Positions 35,344-43,690 of a DNA stretch of 64,000 nt are shown piece after piece. Source of the stretch: Alteromonas naphthalenivorans (GTDB lineage Bacteria; Pseudomonadota; Gammaproteobacteria; Enterobacterales; Alteromonadaceae); contig NC_015554.1 of the NCBI RefSeq assembly GCF_000213655.1, forward strand, positions 3,100,001 through 3,164,000, written 5' to 3'. Made by a program: the position numbers and the translations under genes. How positions within the stretch are numbered: the stretch's first letter is position 1; the number at the start of each line of letters is the position of its first letter. Below the pieces are notes generated by a model that searched no databases, was not told where the DNA came from, and worked only from the letters and a program-made list of their open reading frames with translations.

Positions 35344-36207
35344 TTAATTACCTTCAGGGCCATCCTCTTCTGGCTCTTCTTTTGAATCGTCAGCTTCAAC
35401 ATCTGTTTCTTCATACTCCAGCATGGCTTCGAACTCGGCAAAATCATCAAGCTGGTCTTCTTCTAACGCTTTATCACCGCTTTTGCCATCGGTAACTTTA
35501 AACGCTAGGTTTTCGAAATAAGCATTTTTCACAAACGCATAGTCGTCGACTGATTGTTCAAGTTGTTGCTCTTGGTCAATTAATGAAGCACGCCCCTCTA
35601 ATAGGGAAACCAAGTACCGAGCAATAGCAAACTGCCCATCGATAATCGCCATAGGATATACCATGCCGTCAACAACACTACCCGTAAAGCTTCTAGGATC
35701 GTTAGGCCCTAACGCAGGCAGCATTAAATAGGGGCCGGTATTTACACCCCACACGCCCATAGTTTCGCCAAATTCTTCTTCTTTTTCGACTATTCCAATG
35801 TGCGAAGCAACATCAATAGTACCAAACAGACCCACAGTCGAATTAAGTACGAAACGCGCTAAGCTGTCCATTCCATCATCAACTTTGCCTTGGAACATAT
35901 TGTTCATAAAATTTGCCGGTTCTTGCAAGTTTTCAGCGGCATTAAGTAAACCGGTACGGGCAAACTGCGGCATCACGGTAACGTAACCAACCGTGATAGG
36001 CCTTAAAACGTAAGCATCTAATACTTCCCAGTTGAAATCCCACATCACGCGGTTCACAGGCTCGAGGGGATCTCTAGGGTCGCCAGCATCTTGAACGGAT
36101 GTGTTATTTTGCTCAACTTGTTGAGACACTTGCTGACTTGCGCACCCGCCTAACAAACTCGCTAATAAAAGCGCACTTACCGAGACCCATTTTGAAAATT
36201 TAATCAC
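35344..36207 (-). CDS. mlaA: Outer-membrane lipoprotein MlaA (VacJ)
   Basis: 287 residues. Lipobox LLGGC gives lipid-modified Cys22. MlaA removes mislocalised phospholipid from the outer leaflet with OmpC-type porins and passes it to MlaC. Family motifs: DPLEPVNRVMWDFNWEVLDA, NAAENLQEPANFMNNMFQGK, FVLNSTVGLFGTIDVAS and GVWGVNTGPYLMLPALGPND. The C-terminus is a highly acidic tail of about 40 residues, longer than in E. coli. The GTG start overlaps the ccmI stop (GTGA) with AAGGA upstream, so it is translated with the ccm operon. Confidence 0.95.
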   Translation of the reverse strand: MIKFSKWVSVSALLLASLLGGCASQQVSQQVEQNNTSVQDAGDPRDPLEPVNRVMWDFNWEVLDAYVLRPITVGYVTVMPQFARTGLLNAAENLQEPANFMNNMFQGKVDDGMDSLARFVLNSTVGLFGTIDVASHIGIVEKEEEFGETMGVWGVNTGPYLMLPALGPNDPRSFTGSVVDGMVYPMAIIDGQFAIARYLVSLLEGRASLIDQEQQLEQSVDDYAFVKNAYFENLAFKVTDGKSGDKALEEDQLDDFAEFEAMLEYEETDVEADDSKEEPEEDGPEGN

Positions 36208-37502
36208 AATAATTCCTTCTCTATCATCACGTTGATGTCTTTCACGTTTTGAGGTGCCACCTCGGTAACTTGACTACCTTCCCATTCCCCAGGCGATACA
36301 GATACATCGCCATCAGCAGATACTCGAGCGGTAAGCGTAACTTTGCTGAGTGAGTCTAATGTGTATTGCGGCATCATTGCATTATCCGTATCTAATGCAA
36401 TAGTGACAGGAAAATCTTGTAACGGGATCTTAACCACGGCCGCCGGCATTCTGTTTTCTGAGTTAGCATCTTGCGCAAACACAATAAGAAAGCCGGATTG
36501 CGGTAACGCTGAACGGGCTTCATCAGATACATTAACGGTAATATTAAAACCTGTTTTCGTACTAGTCGTCTTTTCAATCGCGGGCGCTTGCGTACCAGAT
36601 GATTCATCTATGGGACTATTATCTAGTACAAGCACTTGCCCGTCTTGCGCTTGAAGTTCTTGCTCTCGCATGGCAAGTCGCTGACCAATATCGTTACCCG
36701 CAGGTAGCTTATCTTTAACTTGCCCGTAATAACGGGTTAGGTTTTCTAAATCGCCTAGCTGCGCAGAAACCACCGCCATCATTAGCGCTAAATTATCATT
36801 TTCTGGCGTACTGCGTAATAACCCCTTAAGCACACCTTGTGCGCGATTGAGGTTATTCACATCACCCGTAGTCATCAAAGCTTGGGCTAGCGTAATTTGG
36901 TGAGACGTATTTCCAGGTTTTAGCGCAACGGCCTTATCTATGGCTTCAATGGCCTGCACTTCTTGGCCTAGGCTTAACATAAGCCGCCCCAAATATAGCC
37001 AGCCCGTATCATCTTCAGGGGCTTCTCGTAGGCGTTGACGAATGGCCAATGCCAAATTAGCCACGTCTTCGGGCCCTAAATCACTTCCATTGCCACTGGC
37101 TAATTGTGCGCTTAACTCTGGTAACGCTGCAATAGCATCAGAGGCACGCTGCACTTGGCTAAATTGATTCACCGAAGCGTATACCACTACACCCGCAACG
37201 ACGGCGACTAGACCACCAATAAGTAAAGGAAGACCTGCCGTGCCAGTACGTGTTGATTCAAAACTACTTTCATCAACCAATGCGACTTTTAGTTCATCAA
37301 CAGCCACTCGCATATCGTGCTCGGTGATTAAGCCTTCTTGCACTTCTCTTTCAAGCTCTTGCAATCGCTGCTTTACAATTTGCGTGTTGCTTAGGTTATC
37401 CGCTTTAGCGTGATTTTTTCTACGAAGCCAAGGGAATGCCAACAGCATAAGTACTAAGGTAATTAACCCTGAAACAACAATATAAAACTCAGTCCAACTC
37501 AT
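36204..37502 (-). CDS. ccmI: Cytochrome c maturation protein CcmI
   Basis: 432 residues. Two N-terminal membrane segments (FYIVVSGLITLVLMLLAFPW; GLPLLIGGLVAVVAGVVVYA) flank a cytoplasmic leucine-rich coiled loop, followed by periplasmic TPR repeats (GWLYLGRLMLSLGQEVQAIE, HQITLAQALMTTGDVNNLNR) and a C-terminal beta domain. CcmI binds apocytochrome c and brings it to CcmFH. In E. coli this part is fused to CcmH; here it is a separate gene overlapping ccmH by 4 bases. It also overlaps mlaA downstream. Confidence 0.94.
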   Translation of the reverse strand: MSWTEFYIVVSGLITLVLMLLAFPWLRRKNHAKADNLSNTQIVKQRLQELEREVQEGLITEHDMRVAVDELKVALVDESSFESTRTGTAGLPLLIGGLVAVVAGVVVYASVNQFSQVQRASDAIAALPELSAQLASGNGSDLGPEDVANLALAIRQRLREAPEDDTGWLYLGRLMLSLGQEVQAIEAIDKAVALKPGNTSHQITLAQALMTTGDVNNLNRAQGVLKGLLRSTPENDNLALMMAVVSAQLGDLENLTRYYGQVKDKLPAGNDIGQRLAMREQELQAQDGQVLVLDNSPIDESSGTQAPAIEKTTSTKTGFNITVNVSDEARSALPQSGFLIVFAQDANSENRMPAAVVKIPLQDFPVTIALDTDNAMMPQYTLDSLSKVTLTARVSADGDVSVSPGEWEGSQVTEVAPQNVKDINVMIEKELL

Positions 37503-37942
37503 TCTTTTTCCTGCTCAAGCAATGCATCTGCCTTAGCCAGTTTGGCTTTGATATCCTGCGGAGCTGTCGAAGACTTCCGGCGTACTACAAAAAAAAGCGC
37601 GAAAACGACAAACAACACAGGTGCAGCCCACAGCCACATGGTGGCAATGGTTACCGGTGGTTGGTAATGCACAAAATCCCCGTAACGGGCTTTCATAAAA
37701 TCAATAACTTCCTGCTCAGACTTGCCTTCTTTCAACAACGCATAAACTTTACGGCGCATATCGTGGGCAATCATGGCATCACTGTCGGCAATATTCTGGT
37801 TCTGGCACATAGGGCAACGTAGTTCGGCGGTTAAACTCAAAAACTGAGCACGTTGCGCAGGCGTATCAAACGCAAAGTTATCTTCAGCGCTACAAGCAGA
37901 AAAAGCGATAAATAAAGTGATAACGAATAGTAAACGTTTCAT
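37499..37942 (-). CDS. ccmH: Cytochrome c maturation thiol reductase CcmH
   Basis: 147 residues. A signal segment is followed by the redox motif LRCPMCQNQNI (Cys43, Cys46) and the conserved ARYGDFVHYQPP, then a membrane anchor (TMWLWAAPVLFVVFALFFVV). CcmH keeps the apocytochrome CxxCH thiols reduced for haem attachment. It is the short CcmH typical of organisms with a separate CcmI. Both ends overlap neighbours by ATGA. Confidence 0.96.
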   Translation of the reverse strand: MKRLLFVITLFIAFSACSAEDNFAFDTPAQRAQFLSLTAELRCPMCQNQNIADSDAMIAHDMRRKVYALLKEGKSEQEVIDFMKARYGDFVHYQPPVTIATMWLWAAPVLFVVFALFFVVRRKSSTAPQDIKAKLAKADALLEQEKE

Positions 37943-38559
37943 TCGCCGACTCTCTTAGTGCTTTCTGCTTCCTTTTTACCATCGGCCTCGGCCACTAACT
38001 GTTGATAAAGCGGCCCCACTTTGTTTTGCCATACACGTTCGTTGATATCACCAATATGATGCATGCGAATAACCCCGTTAGCATCCAGTACAAAGTGTTC
38101 TGGGGCGCCAGTAACCCCTAAATCTAGAGACGTATCGCGATATACATCAAAAATATTAAATGCATAAGGGTTACCGTAACGCCTTAGCATACTAGTAACT
38201 TCTTGTTGCACTCGGGTGAGTGTTTTTGTCCCAAAGTCAGGGTCAAGATCTTGGTCAAAGTACAAACCTACAAACTTTACTCCTAGCTCATTTTTAAGCT
38301 GGGTTAAATACGGCATTTCTACCGCACAGGTTACGCACCACACTCCCCATACATTCACAATAGTCACCTCACCTTTCAGTGAATCTGGGGTGTAGGTGGT
38401 ATCGGGTTGCATTAAATCGGGTAATGTAAATTCGGGCAGTGGCTTGCCTTTAACTTGTGAATCTAGCTCTCGTGGGTCTGAAAACAACCCTTGGAACAAG
38501 AAAATCACCAGCATAGAGAACAGCACCAATGGAATGACAACTAAAGGCGCCTTTTTCAT
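37939..38559 (-). CDS. ccmG: Thiol:disulfide interchange protein CcmG (DsbE)
   Basis: 206 residues; a membrane-anchored periplasmic thioredoxin. After the N-terminal anchor (VVIPLVLFSMLVIFLFQGLF) comes the thioredoxin fold with VNVWGVWCVTCAVEMPYL; active-site Cys75 and Cys78. GVTGAPEHFVLDANGVI holds the cis-proline region. It reduces CcmH and apocytochrome c. A C-terminal charged tail (EADGKKEAESTKRVGE) is somewhat longer than usual. The E. coli name is dsbE. Overlaps ccmF and ccmH by 4 bases each. Confidence 0.96.
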   Translation of the reverse strand: MKKAPLVVIPLVLFSMLVIFLFQGLFSDPRELDSQVKGKPLPEFTLPDLMQPDTTYTPDSLKGEVTIVNVWGVWCVTCAVEMPYLTQLKNELGVKFVGLYFDQDLDPDFGTKTLTRVQQEVTSMLRRYGNPYAFNIFDVYRDTSLDLGVTGAPEHFVLDANGVIRMHHIGDINERVWQNKVGPLYQQLVAEADGKKEAESTKRVGE

Positions 38560-40601
38560 TGTGTGACCTCCTGACTGCCGGCATCACTTGTATTTTTCTT
38601 ATCCGCTTCAAGGGGGTGTGCCTTTCCTGTCATGCGGTTAATAGCTTTCGCCACTTTTTTCACTTTGGTCATGCGATAGCGTTTATCGCTGATCGAGAAT
38701 ATACCGCCAATCGCCATGACAACCGCGCCTGCCCATAACCATGCTACAAACGGTTTTATGTAAATACGAACTGCCCAGGCTCCATCATCAAGGGGCTCGC
38801 CCATGGCAATAAATAAATCCCGCGATACCGTAGAATGAATTGCCGCTTCTGTCATTGGCATACGCTGAACTGTATACATACGCTTTTCTGGTTCTAAATG
38901 TACAACAAATTCATCCGCCCTGTTCACATCAAATACACCCACATCAGCGGTGTAATTAGGGCCTTGGAAAGGCTTAATATCGGTAAAAGTAAAAGCATAA
39001 CCGCCAAGCTCTACTGTTTCGCCCACTTCCATTCTTACATCCCGCTCTAACTCATAGTTAGACACTAAAGTAATGCCGATAATACTGATGGCAAACCCGA
39101 TATGGCCTAATACCATGCCCCAATGACTTGGCGTAAGCTTGCGTAGCTTTGTAAATGTACTGGTATTACTTGGGTTAGCATTAACGCGCTGAAGCACTTC
39201 TTGCACGGTAGTAATCAAAATCCAAAACACGAGTATCATGCCCAGTACACCCATATACTGTGGAGTGTCGTAACTAAAATTGACCAAAAGCGCTGCACTT
39301 ATTGCAATTCCACCAGCGACAAGCAACTGATTTTTGAGTGCACCTGCAGTCTGGTGTTTCCAGCGAGTTAAAGGCCCAAGGCCTAAGAACAACACAAACG
39401 GCACAATCAACAGGGTAAACATTTGATTAAAAAATGGCGCCCCCACTGAAATACTGCCTAGCCCTAGTTCTTTATGAACAAGTGGCAATAAGGTACCAAG
39501 TAACACCACTAACGTAGCGGCACACAAAAATACGTTATTACCCATGAGCAATACTTCACGAGAAAACGCTTGGTATCGACCGGGGCTCTTTAAAGCTGAA
39601 GCGCGCATGGCATATAGCAACAAGCCAAAGCCACTCAACACGATAAGAATACCGAGTATGAATAGCCCACGTGTTGGGTCGCTTGCAAAAGAGTGAACGG
39701 AAACAATCACTCCTGAGCGAACTAAGAAGGTTCCCAACAAACTCAACGAAAACGCAGCAATAGCGAGTAATACCGTCCACGACTTAAAGGCTTTTCGTTT
39801 TTCCGTTACCGCCAAAGAGTGCATCAAGGCGGTTCCCACCAACCAAGGCATAAAGGATGCGTTTTCTACGGGATCCCAGAACCACCAGCCACCCCAGCCA
39901 AGTTCGTAGTAAGCCCACCAGCTACCAAGAGCGATACCTACAGTAAGAAACGCCCAGGCAGCAATGACCCACGGACGAGCCCAACGCGCCCATGTGGAAT
40001 CGAGTTGACCTGAAATCAATGCAGAAATAGCAAAAGCGAACGCCACTGAGAAGCCTACATACCCCATGTATAACATTGGCGGGTGAATGATCATGCCAAA
40101 ATCTTGCAGAAGCGGGTTTAAATCTCGGCCATCGACAGGGAAAAACGGCAACATGCTATTGAAGGGATTTGAGGTAAGCAGCATAAACAAATAAAAGCCA
40201 ATACCAACCATACCTAGCACCGATAGCACCCTTGCAACCATGGTAAGAGGAATACCTCGGCTAAATATGGCGACTGCTACCGTCCAAATTGACAGCATTA
40301 AAACCCACAGCAAAAACGAACCTTCATGCCCGCCCCAAACTGCAGTAATTTTATAGACAAGTGGAAGCTGGCTGTTGGAATGCTGCGCCACATACTCAAC
40401 ACTGAAATCATCGGTAACAAAGGCATAGGTTAAGCACAAATACGCGATTAGGGTAAAAACAAACAATCCAATCGCCAAGGGCTTTGCGGTAGCCATTAGC
40501 GTGTCGTGTTGACGATGAGCCCCCCAAAGCGGGTAAACTGCAAGCAATATAGATAATACTAAGGCGAGTGTTAACGCAATGTTCCCAATCTCAGGCACCA
40601 T
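38556..40601 (-). CDS. ccmF: Haem lyase subunit CcmF
   Basis: 681 residues, slightly longer than the 647 of E. coli. A polytopic inner-membrane haem lyase (about 15 segments) that attaches haem to cytochrome c with CcmH and CcmI. The WWD haem-handling motif is GGWWFWDPVENASFMPWL; HPPMLYMGYVGFSVAFAFA carries a conserved haem-ligand His, and SVWGGHEGSFLLW-like VWGGHEGSFLLWVLML is also present. ATG 40601 follows GGAGG; ccmE ends 2 bases before. Confidence 0.97.
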   Translation of the reverse strand: MVPEIGNIALTLALVLSILLAVYPLWGAHRQHDTLMATAKPLAIGLFVFTLIAYLCLTYAFVTDDFSVEYVAQHSNSQLPLVYKITAVWGGHEGSFLLWVLMLSIWTVAVAIFSRGIPLTMVARVLSVLGMVGIGFYLFMLLTSNPFNSMLPFFPVDGRDLNPLLQDFGMIIHPPMLYMGYVGFSVAFAFAISALISGQLDSTWARWARPWVIAAWAFLTVGIALGSWWAYYELGWGGWWFWDPVENASFMPWLVGTALMHSLAVTEKRKAFKSWTVLLAIAAFSLSLLGTFLVRSGVIVSVHSFASDPTRGLFILGILIVLSGFGLLLYAMRASALKSPGRYQAFSREVLLMGNNVFLCAATLVVLLGTLLPLVHKELGLGSISVGAPFFNQMFTLLIVPFVLFLGLGPLTRWKHQTAGALKNQLLVAGGIAISAALLVNFSYDTPQYMGVLGMILVFWILITTVQEVLQRVNANPSNTSTFTKLRKLTPSHWGMVLGHIGFAISIIGITLVSNYELERDVRMEVGETVELGGYAFTFTDIKPFQGPNYTADVGVFDVNRADEFVVHLEPEKRMYTVQRMPMTEAAIHSTVSRDLFIAMGEPLDDGAWAVRIYIKPFVAWLWAGAVVMAIGGIFSISDKRYRMTKVKKVAKAINRMTGKAHPLEADKKNTSDAGSQEVTQ

Positions 40602-40603
40602 GG

Positions 40604-41188
40604 TTACTGGCCTCCTGGCTTAGACTTTAATATTGGCTTTGAACTTGGCTCTGCTCCCGTCACTGATGCTGTTTCTGACGCTAATTCTGGACTTGCTTCA
40701 TACTGATAAGAAGATGACGCATCGGTGACGGGCATATTGGCAGGTTTTTCATGTTTAATTCCCTTCATTTTTTCTGCCAGCTCTGGTGGCATGTATTCTT
40801 CATCATGCTTAGCAAGAACTTCTTGCGCAGTAATTTCTGTTGCCGAAGTAAGCACACCGGTAGCCACAATCCCTTGGCCTTCACGAAACAAGTCAGGCAG
40901 TATCCCCGTGTAGGTCACCGTAACGATGGGGCCCGTATCTATCAAATCAAAGGACACCGCTAGGCTTTTGCTGTCTCGGCTCACGCTACCAGGTACGACC
41001 ATGCCGCCAATACGAAGCCGCTGACCAACATGAGGCATTTGCCCTTGCTTACCTTCAATAATTTCACTTGGCGTATAAAATAAATCGATACTGTCGTTTA
41101 ATGCATAAAGCATTAAACCAATTGCGCTGGCGATTAACAGCCCAACAATGCCCACTACCGCCAAACGCTGCTTTCTTCTAGGGTTCAT
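40604..41188 (-). CDS. ccmE: Haem chaperone CcmE
   Basis: 194 residues. An N-terminal anchor ([20 protein letters not shown]) precedes the periplasmic OB-fold. Haem is bound covalently by His128 in [12 protein letters not shown], with Tyr132 as axial ligand, the same spacing as E. coli His130/Tyr134. The Ser/Pro-rich C-terminal tail is flexible. It carries haem from CcmABCD to CcmF. Confidence 0.96.
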   Translation of the reverse strand: MNPRRKQRLAVVGIVGLLIASAIGLMLYALNDSIDLFYTPSEIIEGKQGQMPHVGQRLRIGGMVVPGSVSRDSKSLAVSFDLIDTGPIVTVTYTGILPDLFREGQGIVATGVLTSATEITAQEVLAKHDEEYMPPELAEKMKGIKHEKPANMPVTDASSSYQYEASPELASETASVTGAEPSSKPILKSKPGGQ

Positions 41189-41223
41189 GCCACTATCTCA
41201 CTTTAAAAACTACTGACTACAAC

Positions 41224-41439
41224 TTACTGTGCTGATGAAGCGTGTGATTTTTCTCTCGCTTCTTTAATTCGCACCTGACGCTGTTGTTCTTTTAAAACCG
41301 ACTTCAGTAACCCTTTATGTTGCCTAAAGCTTAATACTACTAGCAGTATCATTGCTCCAAAGGTCACACCAAAAGATAACCAAACATAGAAGGCATAACC
41401 TCCCATGTCTAAAAATGCTGAGAATGAATCAAACTGCAT
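41224..41439 (-). CDS. ccmD: Haem exporter protein CcmD
   Basis: 71 residues with one membrane segment (YAFYVWLSFGVTFGAMILLV) preceded by FSAFLDMGG and followed by a basic tail, the classical CcmD layout. It helps release CcmE from CcmABC. The start overlaps the ccmC stop (TAATG). Confidence 0.93.
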   Translation of the reverse strand: MQFDSFSAFLDMGGYAFYVWLSFGVTFGAMILLVVLSFRQHKGLLKSVLKEQQRQVRIKEAREKSHASSAQ

Positions 41440-42188
41440 TAGCTATTCTCACTTGTTGCGTGCGCTAATTTTTGCACCCAAGGGCGATGCATCTCACGGC
41501 GCACAATTTCGCTGCGTAGCCTTACCGTAGTCACTGCCCCAATAAAAAATGCAAAACCTAATAAACTAATTAATAACGGCCACAACATTTCAGGCGCAAT
41601 AGAAGGCTGATCGAACTTGCTGATGGTGGCCCCTTGATGCAAGGTATTCCACCATTCTACGGAGTAATGAATAATAGGAATATTTACTACGCCGACTAAA
41701 GCCATCACGCCTGCTGCTTTACCCGCCTGTTGTTTATCTTCAAAGGCACCATAGAGCGCAATAACCCCGATATACAAAAATAACAAAATAAGTTCTGAGG
41801 TTAGGCGTGCATCCCATACCCACCACGCGCCCCACATAGGTTTACCCCAGGCTGCACCGGTAAATAACGCAATAAAAGTCATGACAGCACCCACTGGCGC
41901 CATGGCTATCATGCTCATATAGGCCGTTCGCCATTGCCATACCATTCCTACCAAGGCCGCAATCGCCATAGCCACATAGGTGCCCATAGACAACATGGCG
42001 CTGGGCACATGAATGTAGATAATGCGAAACGAATCACCTTGTTGATAATCTTGTGGTGCAAAGGCTAGCCCCCACACTGTACCTACGGCCAAGCATAACA
42101 ATGCACCAATCCACAACCAAGGCTGCAAAGTTAGGCACAATTGGTAAGCATTTTCTGTTTTAGCGTAAGGATGTAACCACTTCCACAT
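41439..42188 (-). CDS. ccmC: Haem transporter / CcmE haem-loading protein CcmC
   Basis: 249 residues from ATG 42188 (MWKWLHPYAKTENAYQLCLT). The frame is open 120 codons further, but that region is the antisense-frame shadow of ccmB and is rejected. Six membrane segments; WWD motif KPMWGAWWVWDARLTSEL and conserved haem-ligand His in YIHVPSAMLSMGTYV and IPIIHYSVEWWNTLHQG. The start overlaps the ccmB stop (TGATG). CcmC places haem on CcmE. Confidence 0.96.
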   Translation of the reverse strand: MWKWLHPYAKTENAYQLCLTLQPWLWIGALLCLAVGTVWGLAFAPQDYQQGDSFRIIYIHVPSAMLSMGTYVAMAIAALVGMVWQWRTAYMSMIAMAPVGAVMTFIALFTGAAWGKPMWGAWWVWDARLTSELILLFLYIGVIALYGAFEDKQQAGKAAGVMALVGVVNIPIIHYSVEWWNTLHQGATISKFDQPSIAPEMLWPLLISLLGFAFFIGAVTTVRLRSEIVRREMHRPWVQKLAHATSENS

Positions 42189-42856
42189 CAGTTTTGACTC
42201 ACTTTCAAAGAATAAGCTATGGCAAACGGCGCAGCGGCAGCAGCCAGTAACAGCATGGCGCCAATAATAGCAAGTTGAGGGTGATAAGGTAATTGCAGTG
42301 CGGCAGAATCTACAGCAGACGTGGCAAAAATCAGTAACGGAATAAAAACGGGAATTAAAAGCAATGCTAAAAGCAGTCCGCCCCGTGCTAACCCCACCGT
42401 TAATCCCACTGCAATAGCGCCAATTAGCGACAGCAAAGGTGTGCCAATTAGCAAAGTAAGCATTAATGCTATAAACATATCCATGCTTAGGTTTAAAAAC
42501 ATCGCGAGCAACGGCGACAAAATCAATAATGGAACAAAACTCACTAGCCAATGTGCCAGTACTTTAACCGTAGCAACGGCCGGCAATGACATGCCACTTA
42601 AGGTATATTGTTCTAAAGAACCATCGATAAAATCATCACGAAAAAGCCGTTCCATCCCTAATAAGGATGACAATATAGCCGCGATCCAAATAACGCCGGG
42701 GCCAATACGTTGCAGCGTTTCTGGAGAAGGGCTTACGCCCAAAGGAAATAGGGTAACCACCATCAATAAAAACATGAGGGGTTGAACCAGCTCAGCTTTT
42801 TGCTGAAACGCAATCTGCATATCACGTTTGAAGATACCGAGTAGTAAGGGATTCAA
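42188..42856 (-). CDS. ccmB: Haem exporter permease CcmB
   Basis: 222 residues, six hydrophobic segments, ABC permease partner of CcmA. LGIFKRDMQIAFQQKAELVQ at the N-terminus, PGVIWIAAILSSLLGMERLF, DGSLEQYTLSGMSL and the central GTPLLSLIGAIAVGLTVGL are the family regions. With CcmA it uses ATP to release holo-CcmE. It overlaps ccmA by 4 bases and ccmC by 1. Confidence 0.96.
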   Translation of the reverse strand: MNPLLLGIFKRDMQIAFQQKAELVQPLMFLLMVVTLFPLGVSPSPETLQRIGPGVIWIAAILSSLLGMERLFRDDFIDGSLEQYTLSGMSLPAVATVKVLAHWLVSFVPLLILSPLLAMFLNLSMDMFIALMLTLLIGTPLLSLIGAIAVGLTVGLARGGLLLALLLIPVFIPLLIFATSAVDSAALQLPYHPQLAIIGAMLLLAAAAAPFAIAYSLKVSQN

Positions 42857-43506
42857 AACCGGTACTCCAAATCGACACAGCGGTGCGGACCCGCTTCAGA
42901 AGACAGCGCTTGGTGGGAAGTAGTAATAATCATGCCGCCGTCTGCCACATGCTGTTTCATTTTACGCTCAAGTAATATTACACCTGCGCTATCAAGTGCG
43001 GTGAAAGGCTCATCTAATACCCATACTGTTGCACTCTTGAGCCAAAGCCGACTCAGTGCAACACGACGTTGTTGTCCAGCAGATAAGAATCTGACAGGCA
43101 CATCTTCAAGGCCAACTAACCCTAAGCGTTCAAGCACTTGATAAATGGTGCATCCGATATCGGATGCTTGGGTAACATCTTGATTTTGAATACCGTGTTG
43201 CGCTAGCCAAAAGCGTAAATTATCAATGGCAGACAATGCACCATTTAATGCGCTTTTGTGGCCTAAATAAATAAGATTTTGATAATATAATGAAGGATTG
43301 CTACTGATATTCACGCCGTCGAAAGTCACGTCACCGTATTCGGGCGAACTTAAGCCAGTAAGGATACGCAAAAGGCTGGTTTTGCCTGCACCGTTAGGCC
43401 CACGCAAATATACTAATTCCCCTGCATTAAGATTTAACGAAAAATCGTCAAATAAAACACGATCGCGTTTTATGCAAGTTAGTCCAGATGCACATAAATC
43501 GGACAC
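42853..43506 (-). CDS. ccmA: Haem exporter ATP-binding protein CcmA
   Basis: 217 residues from the GTG at 43506, chosen because AAAGGAG lies 5 bases upstream and the N-terminus then matches other CcmA proteins; a GTG at 43527 is also in frame. Walker A GPNGAGKTS, signature LSAGQQRRVALSRL, Walker B VWVLDEPFTALD and the H-loop TTSH are intact. First gene of the nine-gene ccm operon (ccmABCDEFGHI) plus mlaA; it is divergent from the fliK-like gene. Confidence 0.96.
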   Translation of the reverse strand: MSDLCASGLTCIKRDRVLFDDFSLNLNAGELVYLRGPNGAGKTSLLRILTGLSSPEYGDVTFDGVNISSNPSLYYQNLIYLGHKSALNGALSAIDNLRFWLAQHGIQNQDVTQASDIGCTIYQVLERLGLVGLEDVPVRFLSAGQQRRVALSRLWLKSATVWVLDEPFTALDSAGVILLERKMKQHVADGGMIITTSHQALSSEAGPHRCVDLEYRF

Positions 43507-43690
43507 ACACGCTCCTTTACTATTCACTGTTCAAAACCGGCGTAGTTTATCACAGTAAGTTTCTTTCGCAGTCGCGAATTATGATTAAATATGATTTACT
43601 TCAACAACAAACACGGTGATATGCCCCGCTTATTACCTATACTTTCCATTACGGATTAAACTCGTCGCTCCCCTGGCCGATAAGCTCCAT

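Noticed and set aside
42189..42551. 120-codon upstream extension of ccmC
   Set aside because: Overlaps ccmB in another frame, is unusually rich in Cys, Phe and Tyr, and ccmC from 42188 already has the full family length.
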